Positions 1 to 8,915 of a stretch of DNA of 64,000 bases are shown piece by piece; within the stretch, counting starts at the first letter, position 1, and each line of letters starts with the position of its first letter. The notes under the pieces were generated by a model that was not told the origin of the DNA, did not search any database, and saw only the letters and a program-made list of their open reading frames with translations. The DNA comes from Bradyrhizobium erythrophlei. Lineage in GTDB: Bacteria > Pseudomonadota > Alphaproteobacteria > Rhizobiales > Xanthobacteraceae. The DNA is taken from positions 6,154,501 to 6,218,500 of the forward strand of contig NZ_LT670849.1 in NCBI RefSeq assembly GCF_900142985.1. The letters are read 5' to 3'. The position numbers and the translations under genes were made by a program.

Positions 1-1
1 T

Positions 2-1156
2 AAGTTGGCCTATTATCACAGCTATGCCGCTCATACGACCGAAGAGCTCGCTATCCTATCGGGCCGGCTGGTAAAGATGGCTCCCGGAAAGCCGAGTAAA
101 GTGTTCTATGGATTGTCAGGGTCCGATGCCAATGAGACCCAGGCGAAGCTGGTTTGGTATTACAACAACCTGCGCGGTCAGCCCAAAAAGAAGAAGATCA
201 TCTCGCGCGAACGCGGCTACCACGGTTGTTCGGTCGTGTCCGGCTCGATGACCGGAATGTCATTTTACCACGATCATATGGATCTTCCATTTCCGGGTAT
301 TTTGCACACTGGATCGCCTCATCATTATTGGGGCGCCGAAGCCGGCGAGACGGAGGAGGCATTCTCGAAGCGGCGCGCAGCGGAGTTGGAGCAGCTGATC
401 TTGCGAGAGGGGCCGGAAACCGTCGGAGGCTTCATTGGTGAACCGGTGTTGGGCACCGGCGGCATTACGCCGCCGCCTGCGGGTTATTGGCAGGAAATCC
501 AAGCCGTGCTTCGCCGTTATGACGTTCTTCTGATCGCAGACGAAGTGATCTGCGGCTTCGGAAGGACCGGTGCGGACTTCGGCTGCACGCTGTATGGGAT
601 CGAACCGGATCTGGTCACCGTCGCCAAGGGTCTCACATCCGGTTACATGCCGCTGTCAGGCGTAATAGTCGGCGAGAAGGTTTACGGCGTCATGGAGGAC
701 GCTGCCGATCGAATCGGAGCCTTCTCACATGGCTATACGTATTCGGGCCATCCAATCGCCGCCGCCGCTGCAAACGCGGTACTCGATATTGTCGAAAAGG
801 AGCGGCTTAGTGAGCGCGCTCGAGTGGTCGGCGCGCATTTTCAGAAGCAGTTGAAAGAGCGTTTTGCTCAAATGGAAATCGTCGGTGAAGTTCGCGGTGT
901 TGGCCTCCTTGGCGCGATCGAATTCGTCGCAGATCGCCACAGCAAACGCCGGTTTGATCCCCAGCAAAAAGTCGGCGCGCGCATTTCGAAAGCCGCCCGC
1001 GACCGCGGACTTATAGCGCGAGCGATGCCTCACGGCGACATCCTCGGCTTCGCACCACCTCTCGTGGTATCCGAAGCCGAGATCGATGAGATGGTTGATC
1101 TCGCCTATCAAGCAACCAAGCAGGTCATGGACGAACTCGCCAGGCAGCCTGCTTGA
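2..1156 (+). CDS. Class III (omega) aminotransferase, DoeD-like, 5'-truncated by window edge
   Basis: PLP-dependent fold-type I transaminase. The frame is open to the left edge, and about 80 N-terminal residues expected for a ~460-residue family member are missing, so the gene starts outside the window; the TTG at 5 is not a credible start. Counting from that TTG, the SGSDANET cofactor-phosphate loop is near residue 40, the PLP-nitrogen Asp is in IADEVICGFGRTG (D179) and the Schiff-base Lys is K208 in TVAKGLTSG. The FYGLSGSDANETQ/LVWYYNN stretch resembles diaminobutyrate transaminases of ectoine catabolism (DoeD), but pyruvate-dependent amine transaminases are close relatives. Alanine dehydrogenase starts 30 bp downstream, which would suit a pyruvate-using enzyme whose alanine product is recycled. 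The exact substrate is inference. Confidence 0.85.
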   Translation, partial: KLAYYHSYAAHTTEELAILSGRLVKMAPGKPSKVFYGLSGSDANETQAKLVWYYNNLRGQPKKKKIISRERGYHGCSVVSGSMTGMSFYHDHMDLPFPGILHTGSPHHYWGAEAGETEEAFSKRRAAELEQLILREGPETVGGFIGEPVLGTGGITPPPAGYWQEIQAVLRRYDVLLIADEVICGFGRTGADFGCTLYGIEPDLVTVAKGLTSGYMPLSGVIVGEKVYGVMEDAADRIGAFSHGYTYSGHPIAAAAANAVLDIVEKERLSERARVVGAHFQKQLKERFAQMEIVGEVRGVGLLGAIEFVADRHSKRRFDPQQKVGARISKAARDRGLIARAMPHGDILGFAPPLVVSEAEIDEMVDLAYQATKQVMDELARQPA

Positions 1157-1186
1157 GTTTCATGCGGTGAGCAGAGAGGTGAGGTG

Positions 1187-2281
1187 ATGAAGGTCGGCGT
1201 TCCCAGGGAAATCAAGACGCATGAATATCGCGTTGGCCTTACGCCCGCTGCAGTTCGCGAATATGTGGCTGCCGGTCATTCGGTGGCGGTGGAGGCAACG
1301 GCAGGAGACGGGATCGGCGCTTCCGACGACAACTACAGAAAGGCCGGCGCAAGCATTGTCGGTTCTGCTCGCGAAATATTTGCGTCCTGCGAGATGATAG
1401 TGAAGGTGAAGGAACCTCAACCATCGGAATGGATCCAGCTTCGAGAAGATCAGATTCTATTCACATATCTCCATCTGGCTCCAGATCCGGTCCAAGCCAA
1501 AGGGTTGATGAAATCCGGCTGCACGGCAATTGCTTATGAAACTGTCACAGACAAGTTCGGCGGTCTTCCTCTGCTTGCTCCCATGAGCGAGGTGGCCGGC
1601 CGGCTCGCAATTGAAGCCGCCGGCTCGGCACTGAGGCGCTATGCGGGTGGCAGGGGATTGCTGATTGGAGGCGTTGCTGGCGTCCCTCCCGCACGGATTG
1701 TCGTCATAGGGGGAGGCGTAGTTGGAACCAACGCCGCACGCATGGCGGTCGGGTTAGGCGCAGAGGTCTCGATTCTTGATCGTTCGATCGCGAGGCTTCG
1801 TGAGCTCGACGAGTTGTTTGGAGGACGTGTCCGGACACGGTTTTCAACGCTGGACGCCGTGGAAGAAGAGGTCTTTACCGCGGACGCTGTGATTGGTGCA
1901 GTTTTGGTGCCGGGCGCGAGTGCTCCAAAATTGGTAAGTCGTGAGATGCTGAAATCGATGCGTCGGGGAGCCGTGCTGGTTGATGTGGCGATCGATCAAG
2001 GGGGGTGCTTCGAGACTTCTCGCGCAACGACCCACGCCGAACCGACCTTTGAGGTTGATGGCATCATTCACTATTGCGTTGCAAACATGCCCGGTGCCGT
2101 CCCGCTTACCGCCAGCCAGGCATTGAACAATGCCACACTTCCCTTCGGTCTGGCCTTGGCAAAAAAAGGGTTCACTGCCGTGTTGGATGATGCCCACTTG
2201 CGTGCGGGCCTTAACGTGCACATGGGACGCCTGACCAACAGGGCAGTAGCTGACAGCCTCGGCCTAACATTTTCGCCCTAG
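1187..2281 (+). CDS. ald: Alanine dehydrogenase
   Basis: NAD-dependent interconversion of L-alanine with pyruvate and ammonia. From the ATG at 1187 (GTG at 1184 is the codon before it) the protein has 364 residues. R15, K75, H96 and D270 then fall exactly on the numbering of the known alanine dehydrogenase active site, which supports this start. The Rossmann motif [12 protein letters not shown] lies near residues 173-184. An AG-rich ribosome binding site (gagaggtgagg) precedes it. It follows the aminotransferase in the same direction by 30 bp and is probably co-transcribed; regenerating pyruvate from transamination-derived alanine is the likely role. It belongs to the AlaDh/PNT family, not to the ornithine cyclodeaminase family of EutC. 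Confidence 0.9.
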   Translation: MKVGVPREIKTHEYRVGLTPAAVREYVAAGHSVAVEATAGDGIGASDDNYRKAGASIVGSAREIFASCEMIVKVKEPQPSEWIQLREDQILFTYLHLAPDPVQAKGLMKSGCTAIAYETVTDKFGGLPLLAPMSEVAGRLAIEAAGSALRRYAGGRGLLIGGVAGVPPARIVVIGGGVVGTNAARMAVGLGAEVSILDRSIARLRELDELFGGRVRTRFSTLDAVEEEVFTADAVIGAVLVPGASAPKLVSREMLKSMRRGAVLVDVAIDQGGCFETSRATTHAEPTFEVDGIIHYCVANMPGAVPLTASQALNNATLPFGLALAKKGFTAVLDDAHLRAGLNVHMGRLTNRAVADSLGLTFSP

Positions 2282-2434
2282 GACCGGTTTGTAGCTGATC
2301 TGCGCCATTCTCTGGATCTGAGCCTTAGGAGTGATGCGCTTTGGGACTGCCATAAAGTCGATCTATCGTTGAAGCAAGGTCTGAGAGCATAGACAATTCG
2401 TAACGACCAGCGTTGCGCTGTTGCCTGGCTAAGG

Positions 2435-3412
2435 ATGTCCATGATCGAATTCAGCGCTATCCGCGATGCCCGCGACCGTATTGCCGACCACGTTTTGTCG
2501 GCTCCGCTTGTCGCCTCGCCATCTCTCTCGGAGATTGCCGGTGTTTCAGTCCACCTGAAGCTGGAACATTACCAGCCCACTGGCAGTTTCAAGTTGCGCG
2601 GCGCATTCAATTCGATGTTGCAGCTCACCGAAGCCGAGCGGTCACGGGGAGTGATAACCGTCTCGACCGGCAATCACGGCCGTGCGCTCTCGTATGCAGC
2701 GCGGGCATTAGGTTCGCACGCGACGATTTGCATGTCGCGGTTGGTCCCAGAGAACAAGGTCCTGGAAATCCGTCGCCTCGGCGCAGACGTACATATTGTT
2801 GGCAGCTCGCAGGATGAAGCGCAGCAGGAGGTCGACCGTCTGGTGGCTGAAAAGCAGCTCGTGATGGTGCCCCCTTTTGATGATCAGGATGTCATCGCCG
2901 GGCAAGGGACGGTCGGACTTGAGATACTGGATGCGATGCCAGACGTTGCTACCGTTCTTGTCCCGGTCTCCGGCGGCGGATTAGTTGCTGGCGTCGCCGC
3001 AGCTGTCAAAAACAAGCGCCCCAACGCGAAAGTTATCGGGATCACCATGGAGCGGGGCGCAGCGATGAAAGCGAGCCTTGCCTGCGGCCGGCCGCTACAG
3101 GTCGAGGAGTTGCCAAGCCTCGCTGACGCCCTCGGTGGCGGCATCGGCCTGGACAACAAGCTGACGTTCGCCATGTGCCAAGCCTTGGTCGATGATGTCG
3201 TACTGCTAAGCGAGAGCGAGATCGCCGCCGGAATTCGTCATGCTTACGAGAAGGAGCGAGAGATCGTTGAAGGTGCCGGCGCTGTCGGTATCGCCGCGTT
3301 GCTCGCTCGCAAAGTCACCGGATTTTCAGGGCCTGTAGCGATTGTGCTTTCGGGCCGGAACATAGACATGGATCTACATCGGCATATCATAAATGGGATG
3401 GTCCCGACATGA
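2435..3412 (+). CDS. EutB-like PLP-dependent dehydratase (threonine dehydratase family)
   Basis: 325 residues, fold-type II PLP enzyme. The PLP lysine is K53 in GSFKLRG, the substrate loop is STGNHGRA and the phosphate-binding Gly-rich loop is VSGGGLVAG. Blocks such as VPENKV, SQDEAQ, MERGAAMKASL, LADALGGGIGLDN and SGRNIDMDL are typical of the hydroxyectoine-utilisation dehydratase EutB rather than biosynthetic threonine dehydratase IlvA, and there is no C-terminal ACT regulatory domain. With the DoeD-like aminotransferase just upstream this points to (hydroxy)ectoine catabolism, although threo-3-hydroxyaspartate or serine/threonine dehydratase activity cannot be excluded. An ATG at 2441 is an alternative start. 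A 154-bp gap separates it from ald. Confidence 0.75.
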   Translation: MSMIEFSAIRDARDRIADHVLSAPLVASPSLSEIAGVSVHLKLEHYQPTGSFKLRGAFNSMLQLTEAERSRGVITVSTGNHGRALSYAARALGSHATICMSRLVPENKVLEIRRLGADVHIVGSSQDEAQQEVDRLVAEKQLVMVPPFDDQDVIAGQGTVGLEILDAMPDVATVLVPVSGGGLVAGVAAAVKNKRPNAKVIGITMERGAAMKASLACGRPLQVEELPSLADALGGGIGLDNKLTFAMCQALVDDVVLLSESEIAAGIRHAYEKEREIVEGAGAVGIAALLARKVTGFSGPVAIVLSGRNIDMDLHRHIINGMVPT

Positions 3413-3490
3413 CATGTTCGTTAATGACCCTGGCTGTGTGAAAACCGCGTGCCGTAGTTATGATTCCTTCGCGATTCTGTAGGGAAATCG

Positions 3491-3870
3491 ATGAGGTGCT
3501 TCGTTGAAGAGGCCGATCGTAGGCAATCGACGCTGTTGCCCGAATGCCTCGATGATTTCATCGACGAGAGTAATCCTGTTCGAGTGATCGAGGTGTTTGT
3601 CGAAACGCTCGACTTGGCTGAGATGAGTTTCGAAGGGGTTGAGCCGGCGGCAACTGGTCGACCGTCGTATCATCCCTCCGTTCTCCCGAAGCTTTATGTT
3701 TACGGCTATCTGAACCGGGTTCAGTCGAGCCGGCGGCTGGAACGAAAGCCGGACGCAATCTCGAGGTTATGTGGCTGCTGGGTCGGCTCGCACCTGATCA
3801 CAAGACGATCGCGGACTTCCGCAAAGACAATGGCCTGGCGCTGCGCGCCGGCTCCATTTCGTCGTCAGCG
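3491..3870 (+). pseudogene. IS1182-family transposase remnant, frameshifted and truncated
   Basis: The first ~85 codons match the start of IS1182-type transposases: an N-terminal LLPECLDDF block, NPVRVIEVFVE, then ATGRPSYHP and YGYLNRVQSSRRLER. The frame breaks between 3745 and 3746: restoring one G after gaacga would give LEREAGRNLEVMWLLGRLAPDHKTIADF, whose second half is read in another frame from about 3760 to 3830. After about 3870 similarity is lost, so the catalytic DDE region is absent. This is a dead 5' fragment about 80 bp downstream of the EutB-like gene. It marks the start of a decayed zone. Terminal inverted repeats were not found. Confidence 0.85.
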
Positions 3871-4023
3871 AAGCGGAGCCGTATTTATACGGAATCCAAG
3901 AGAGGTGTGGATGGTTGTAATGTGGTTCTTGCCGGAGGAGGAATTTCATCACGGACAAATTTGCCGGTAGGGTCGCGCGAATGCGGCCCTTTTTGGTTCT
4001 AGTGCGCGGCTTCGGTCAAGCGC

Positions 4024-4215
4024 TCACGCAGCCGGTGCAGGCCTCAAATCCGCCGGCTCAACGCGGCGGGTTTCTCTTTTGGTGTTGTCGGGCGCGGTGA
4101 GTTGTTGATGCTGCCTTTCAAGGCGACGCTGCTCTCGGAGCGCGCGCGCGGCCTCAAATCTGGCGGCCCAGCGCTGCTCGCACCTTCTTTCAAGGTCCAG
4201 GGGGATATTGCTCAT
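4024..4215 (-). CDS. Small hypothetical protein (63 aa), Arg/Glu-rich
   Basis: Short basic/acidic protein beginning MSNIPLDLERRCEQRWAARF, with no signal peptide or membrane segment. A GGAG ribosome binding site lies 10 nt before the ATG. The N-terminal wording resembles small conserved hypotheticals of Bradyrhizobium, recalled and not checked. It sits alone between the transposase remnant and a 40-residue ORF, both in the decayed zone. No function can be assigned and it may not be expressed. Confidence 0.4.
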   Translation of the reverse strand: MSNIPLDLERRCEQRWAARFEAARALREQRRLERQHQQLTAPDNTKRETRRVEPADLRPAPAA

Positions 4216-4515
4216 AACTCAAAAGCTCCGGGTTCGCGGTCGCCCCCGGTCTAAGGCCTCAACGCGCGCGGGCATTTAAAGGTCCAGTTTGAAGGCATTA
4301 AACTCTTTTGGCGGGTCGCGAGGACTCAGCGCTGGCGCCCCGTGCGGTGGCCCGGATCGGCCGGCACACACACTCCGCCCGCAAATCCCGGACGCACCGG
4401 CGGCCTTCCTAGACTCATGGAGGGGACTATCTCAGCGGCGGATCATCGCCGGCGGCCCATGTGGCGAAATAGGCAAGCGGCGACTCTTCATTTGTGCGGC
4501 GGTCAAGCAGCCGGT

Positions 4516-4638
4516 TTAGCGCGGAAATATCTTGCTCACCGCAGTCGCGACGACTTGGGTGTAGCGGGCGTCGTTGTATTCGGAATCGATCGCATAATGA
4601 ACGGCCACAGCGACCAGTACAGATGCAAAGGCTTTCAT
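4516..4638 (-). CDS. Small membrane or secreted protein (40 aa)
   Basis: Reading the minus strand from ATG at 4638 gives MKAFASVLVAVAVHYAIDSE followed by a polar tail ending SKIFPR and a TAA at 4516. A GGGAGG ribosome binding site sits 7 nt upstream of the ATG. The N-terminus is one hydrophobic segment, either a signal peptide or a single membrane helix, followed by an aromatic and charged tail (EYNDARYTQ). Good initiation signals make it a plausible real gene. Function unknown. Confidence 0.5.
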   Translation of the reverse strand: MKAFASVLVAVAVHYAIDSEYNDARYTQVVATAVSKIFPR

Positions 4639-5122
4639 TAACGGCCTCCCGCTCGAATCAGAACATGTCGGCCAAGTCCGGCCAGAGCATCACGGCTGAA
4701 TTGCGAACCAAGCGGCGCGCGCTCTCAACATCTCAGCGGTTAATTGGTCAGGTAAGCCTCGATCGCAAATCCTATCCCCGATTTGAACCTATCAAATCAA
4801 TGGCGTTGTGCAGCAGATCCCTTCGAGCGCCGATTTCATCATGATGCGCAACGCGTGTCGGCGTCGAAGGCAACCGCGATGCGATGCCGAAAAGAGGCGA
4901 ACTCTCCGGCGTCATCGATCCTTATCGCGCTACATGCTGCCGAGACGGATGTCGTCGTCAGGGTCAACGAGGTCTCTTCATCGGCTTCGGGATCGCTCAG
5001 CAGCGGGTGCGAGTGGACGTTTGCGTCAACGTACTAGAGCGAGGGCCCCTGTTGTGCCCCGGATTTTTTAGGGCACACCTGTAGGGAATCATTTGCATAA
5101 GTCGTTAATTTTTAGGGATCAA
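4639..5122. other. Gap with no credible gene
   Basis: Several overlapping ORFs of 60-115 codons exist here on the plus strand, but none has a ribosome binding site, a recognisable domain or sensible composition (Arg/Ser-rich shadow peptides). The stretch ends at the tRNA-Val fragment. It looks like decayed DNA. Confidence 0.5.
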
Positions 5123-5167
5123 TGGTGGGCGCACAAGGGATCGAACCTTGGACCTCTCCCGTGTGAA
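5123..5167 (-). other. 3' fragment of tRNA-Val(CAC): att-like scar of an integrative element
   Basis: Read on the minus strand, this 45-nt stretch is the exact 3' part of a tRNA: anticodon loop TTCACAC (anticodon CAC), 3' anticodon strand GGGAG, a variable loop, a complete T-arm (CAAGG, loop TTCGATC, CCTTG), 3' acceptor strand TGCGCCC, discriminator A and encoded CCA. From 5168 onward the sequence no longer pairs, so the 5' anticodon strand, D-arm and 5' acceptor strand are missing. A breakpoint at the anticodon loop is typical of tyrosine-recombinase att cores. tRNA-Val is a known island integration site in Bradyrhizobium. No integrase gene is nearby. By polarity, the element that left this copy would have lain on the higher-coordinate side. 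Confidence 0.85.
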
Positions 5168-5349
5168 ACACGATCCGCAGTCCATGGCCAACCAAACCAA
5201 GCCATAGCAAAAGACGCAAACGTCCCTGCAAGATGGATTTCTCGTTGTTTGAAACAAATCGGCTTGCAGCATCTAGACCTCGGCTTCAGCCTTGCGAAGG
5301 TCTGCTGCGTTCTTAAGCGGCAGATCCTCAGGGCTATGCGTACCGATCG

Positions 5350-5807
5350 ATGACGTTCAGAATCGGGATCATTTCGGACACGCACGGGCTGTTGAGGCCC
5401 GAGGCCGAGCGCCGTTTGACCGGCGTCGATCAAATCATTCACGGCGGAGATATTGCGCATTCCGACATCATCGGCGCGCTTCGCAAGATGAGCCGGTCGC
5501 CGCGATCAGAGGAAATGTCGACACCGGTGATTGGACGGGCGAATACGCCGACACCAAACTCGTGCGGCTCGCGGGACAAGCCATCTTCGTGCTTCACGAC
5601 CTCAAGACGCTGCAGATCGATCCAGTGCCATCGGCATAGACGTCGTTGTGTCCGGCCATTCGCACGTGCCGAAGATCGATACGGTCGGCGGTGTGCTCTA
5701 CTTGAAGCGCAGGCAGGCGGCGTTTCAAGCTGCCGATCACGCTTGCGACGCTCGAGATCACGCCCGACTCCCTGCGACCGGTGATCCACGACCTCGAACG
5801 CGACTGA
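5350..5807 (+). pseudogene. YfcE/MJ0936-type metallophosphatase, three frame disruptions
   Basis: Calcineurin-like phosphoesterase, broken. Frame one from 5350 gives FRIGIISDTHGLLRP and IIHGGDIAHSDIIGALRK, which carry the metal-binding D-x-H and GGD motifs. Near 5488 the frame slips and continues as EPVAAIRGNVD...WTGEYAD...FVLHD. Near 5620 it slips again to SAIGIDVVVSGHSHVPKIDTVGGVLYL, which has the GHSH motif. Around 5710 about 7 nt are missing where NPGS is expected, and the last piece RFKLPITLATLEITPDSL...HDLERD runs to the TGA at 5805. All conserved motifs are recognisable, so the inactivation looks recent relative to the surrounding decay. Confidence 0.85.
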
Positions 5808-6018
5808 ATCCCTCCCGGGGTCCTGGGGGGACCTCTACAAAGGGGGGCGACTCGAGTAGGACGAACGCGGATCGGAGCGCGAAACCGACACCAACGCCCA
5901 TCGGGCAGGGCGCCTGAGTCGGTGAATCATGAGTTAATTTTTCCGGCAAATTTCGCCGCTTGGCGACCCCTCGAATCAGTCTATGAGTCTTCGTCGCACG
6001 AAAAATGCGGGTGCACAG

Positions 6019-6159
6019 ATGTCGAATTCGAATGACGTCGCCAGCGAGATGCTTTGGGAGCGCGTCCTGTCCCTGCTCGTCGTGGGTGCCAGCGTGTTGG
6101 GGGGAAGCGCCGTGTTGCTGATAATGGCGTTACCATCGGTCCTTCACGGATTTCCATAG
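6019..6159 (+). CDS. Possible small membrane protein (46 aa)
   Basis: ATG at 6019 opens MSNSNDVASEMLWERVLSLL followed by a strongly hydrophobic run (VVGASVLGG...AVLLIMALP) that would form one membrane helix, ending HGFP and TAG. No clear ribosome binding site is visible, so this rests only on the single-helix composition. Confidence 0.25.
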   Translation: MSNSNDVASEMLWERVLSLLVVGASVLGGSAVLLIMALPSVLHGFP

Positions 6160-6943
6160 TGGCAGAACGAGTTTTGAGTGGCAGGCGAGCAAGTCGCGCG
6201 TCGAACGAAACGTCCAACAATACGTCCAACACGCAAATTGGCCGAAGGCGTAAGTAGTTGGCATCGTTGACAGAAATCGAAAGAAAAATTTGAGTCGGAG
6301 CGCTTCACCCGCTCCATTTGTTTTCCAACGCACAACCGCTCGCCGGATCGCATCGTAACTTCGATCGCGACGTCGTCTTCACGTTCGAAGGCGAGGCTCT
6401 GTAGCTCTTTCGAAAAGTGCGGACGAAGTCAGGATCGATCGCGCTCCCGCGCCGAGCGGTTGCCGTGGTCTCGGCCTGCAACCTGGCATCCAGCGCTAGT
6501 GCCTCATTGGCGCGGGGCACGCGGCGCGCCCAACCTAATCGCGCAACCGTTGACGCGTTCACGGCTCTTCACGTCCGCGCGAGCCCTCTCAAGAGAAGGC
6601 TCCGATTTGACGTGACGGGCATCATTCAATCGAGGGATGGTCGACTGCGTTTGCTCGCCGCAGATGCCGAATTCGCAGCTATTTCGCGCGATTTCGGCGC
6701 TTTTTGAGCCCTATTCAGATCGCTCCCATGGAACGTTAAGATGTTCCATGCATGAGCGCATATCTCATTGTTATTGCTGCATTCCTTCGCCACATTCCGG
6801 CCACGCCCCGTCTTTCTAAGGCGGTCAGCCGAATGCACCTCGGCCTCATCGTTGAGGCCGCTGCAAACGTGACCAGCACCTGATCACACGGCTCTTGATC
6901 GCAAAGCGATCGCTTTCCCCTCAACAATACGAAGGAAGATAGT
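6160..6943. other. Long gap, no well-supported gene
   Basis: No ORF here has both a ribosome binding site and a recognisable protein. A 43-codon ORF at 6752-6883 (MSAYLIVIAAFLRHIPATPR...) could encode a short hydrophobic peptide but has no further support. The last ~60 bp must hold the leader of the secreted protein at 6944 (AAGGAAG box 5-11 nt before its ATG). Confidence 0.4.
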
Positions 6944-7540
6944 ATGCGTAAATTCGTTGCCGCGAGTGCATTGGTATTTGCATTTGCAACGAGTGCGGAA
7001 GCGCGAACCCAGCATCACCACTACCGGCACTATGCTCATTATCATTATGGGCACTACGCCCATCGCCATTACCGACAACAGCCGCAGGAGTTCGGGTTCT
7101 CGAACTTTGGTTCTGGATCGTTCGGTTCTGGGTCGGGCTTTGGTTCGGGATTTGCCTCCGGGTTCGGAGACTCCAGCTTCGAGAATTCGGGCCGTCGGCG
7201 CTCGCGTTACGAACGCTCAAGCTCTGGGCAAACGAGCTACAGGTCCGCGAGCGTCGGGGGACGGCCGGGTGCCTGGTGCGGATGGTACATGCGCCAGCAG
7301 GTCGGTGCCGACCCCGGCCCGCAGTACAACCTCGCGCGATCATGGGCGCACTACGGCAGCAACGCCGGTGGCCCCTCCGTCGGCACGATCGTGGTCTGGA
7401 GCCATCACGTCGGCAAGATCGTCGGTCGCGAGAACGGACAGTGGATCGTGGAAAGCGGCAATGACGGCCATGCCGTTCGGACCCGTCCGCGATCGCTGGC
7501 CGGCGCGATTGCGTTCCGTAACGCCTACGCATCGTTCTAG
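6944..7540 (+). CDS. Secreted CHAP/NlpC-P60-like protein with His/Tyr- and Gly/Ser/Phe-rich linker
   Basis: 198 residues. A signal peptide (MRKFVAASALVFAFATSAEA, cleavage after residue 20) is followed by a His/Tyr-rich stretch (about 24-44) and an FGSGS-type low-complexity linker (50-80). The C-terminal domain begins near residue 104 with GGRPGAWCGWYMR (C112 as candidate nucleophile) and continues with GTIVVWSHHVGKIVGR (H154 or H155 as candidate partner) and WIVESGNDG, the order expected for a papain-like CHAP fold. It is probably exported and may act on cell-wall peptide or be a structural relative. A GAAGGAAGATAGT leader serves as ribosome binding site. It is monocistronic: a terminator hairpin follows the stop. 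Confidence 0.75.
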   Translation: MRKFVAASALVFAFATSAEARTQHHHYRHYAHYHYGHYAHRHYRQQPQEFGFSNFGSGSFGSGSGFGSGFASGFGDSSFENSGRRRSRYERSSSGQTSYRSASVGGRPGAWCGWYMRQQVGADPGPQYNLARSWAHYGSNAGGPSVGTIVVWSHHVGKIVGRENGQWIVESGNDGHAVRTRPRSLAGAIAFRNAYASF

Positions 7541-7565
7541 TTCGACTTAGCATTCCACAAGACAA

Positions 7566-7606
7566 AGCCCCGCTTCATCGCGTAGATGGAGCGGGGTTTT
7601 TCTTTT
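7566..7606 (+). terminator. Rho-independent terminator after the CHAP-like gene
   Basis: GCCCCGCTTCATC, a short loop, then GATGGAGCGGGGTTTTTCTTTT: a GC-rich stem followed by a T-run, 25 bp after the stop codon. It isolates the CHAP-like gene from the deaminase downstream. Confidence 0.8.
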
Positions 7607-7649
7607 GGGGATCGGGCAGTTCCGATCCGAAGCGAGGGAATGATGTGAC

Positions 7650-8894
7650 ATGCGCCGTCCTTTGATGATCCGCGGTGGCCGCGTACTGTGCTTCGGTGCG
7701 GCCACGCCGGAGGTGCTCGATGTCAGGATCGGCGGCGACGGGCGCATCGACGGGATCGGCCCGTCGTTGCCCGATGGCGACGCCGAGATCCTTGCGGTCG
7801 ACGGCCAACTGGTGTTGCCGGGTCTCGTCGACATGCACCAGCATCTCGACAAGTCGCGGACCCGCGCGCTGCTCGATAACCCCTCCGGTACGCTGGCCGG
7901 TGCGGCGGCGGCCTATCGCGAACTGGCTCCTTCGATCACGAAAGAGCAGATGATCGCGCGTGCGCGACGAACCGTCGAAGCATGCAGCGTCCACGGTACG
8001 GTCGCGATCCGCAGCCACACCAATATCGATCCACAGACGGGGGTACGCGGCGTCGAGGCCATGGTGGCCTTGCGCGAGGAATGTGCGGGCCATATGCGGA
8101 TCCAGGTTGTGGGACACGTGACGTCGGGCGCGACCTCGATGTTGCCGGAGAGCGAGGCCTGGCTGGGGCAGGCGATCGAACTCGGGATCGACGCCATCGG
8201 CGGGGTGCCGGCCTTTTCGTCCGAGCCGATCGCGTTGTTGAAGCTCTTGTTCGACTGCGCCGAACGCAGTGGTCTGCCGCTCGACATGCACATCGACGAG
8301 CATCTTGATGCGGGCAGGGCCATGTTCGGCGAAATCGCCAGGATGACGAAGGCCTACGGCATGGCCGGCCGCGTCGTCGCCGGCCATTCCTCGGCCTTGA
8401 GCGCCATGGCGCCGGATGAGGCGAAGCGGACGATCGACGAGCTCCGCGATGCCGGCGTCGGCATCGTCACGCTGCCGGCGGCCAATCTGTTCCTGCAGGG
8501 GCGCGATGCGGACCGTTTGCCGCCGCGCGGACTGACGCGGGTGCGCGAACTACTGGCGGCGGGAATCCCGGTCGCGGCCGCTTCCGACAACATTCAGGAC
8601 CCGTTCGTCCCCACCGGCACGGGCGATCTCCTGGAGATCGCGCGATGGACCTTGCTCGCCGGGCAATTCGGTCTTTCCGACCTGCGCCAGATGTTCGAGA
8701 TGGTAAGCTCAGTGCCGGCGGAGATGATCGGTCTCGGCGCCGACTGGGGCATTCGCAAGGGCGCACGCGCCGATTTGCTGATCGCGCGGGCCGATACGAT
8801 CGATGATCTCGTCGCCAGCGGCGCGCTGGAACGCACCGTGATGATTGAAGGGCGGGCGGTCTCGTCGACATCGACGAAATTGTCGCGACCATGA
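7650..8894 (+). CDS. Amidohydrolase, cytosine-deaminase (CodA)-like
   Basis: 414 residues, metal-dependent hydrolase of the amidohydrolase superfamily. The metal-binding pattern is complete: H63/H65 in DMHQHLDK, H214 and catalytic-type E217 in MHIDEH, H246 in AGHSSALS and D313 in ASDNIQDPFVPTG. HIDEH and SDN.DPF.P.G are the CodA-type signatures, so the substrate is likely a pyrimidine, creatinine-like or other cyclic amidine; cytosine itself is not certain. No signal peptide, so cytoplasmic. The gene lies alone, 22 bp from the convergent end of the HlyD-type gene. Confidence 0.8.
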   Translation: MRRPLMIRGGRVLCFGAATPEVLDVRIGGDGRIDGIGPSLPDGDAEILAVDGQLVLPGLVDMHQHLDKSRTRALLDNPSGTLAGAAAAYRELAPSITKEQMIARARRTVEACSVHGTVAIRSHTNIDPQTGVRGVEAMVALREECAGHMRIQVVGHVTSGATSMLPESEAWLGQAIELGIDAIGGVPAFSSEPIALLKLLFDCAERSGLPLDMHIDEHLDAGRAMFGEIARMTKAYGMAGRVVAGHSSALSAMAPDEAKRTIDELRDAGVGIVTLPAANLFLQGRDADRLPPRGLTRVRELLAAGIPVAAASDNIQDPFVPTGTGDLLEIARWTLLAGQFGLSDLRQMFEMVSSVPAEMIGLGADWGIRKGARADLLIARADTIDDLVASGALERTVMIEGRAVSSTSTKLSRP

Positions 8895-8915
8895 TCTGAC
8901 GGGCTGCCGAGCCGC

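Noticed and set aside
1187..2281. EutC of ectoine degradation
   Set aside because: EutC is an ornithine-cyclodeaminase homologue; this protein has R15, K75, H96 and D270 of alanine dehydrogenase.
5123..5240. Complete tRNA at the tRNA-Val fragment
   Set aside because: No GGGCGCA 5' acceptor strand or D-arm can be placed at the required distance on the minus strand; only the 3' 45 nt exist.
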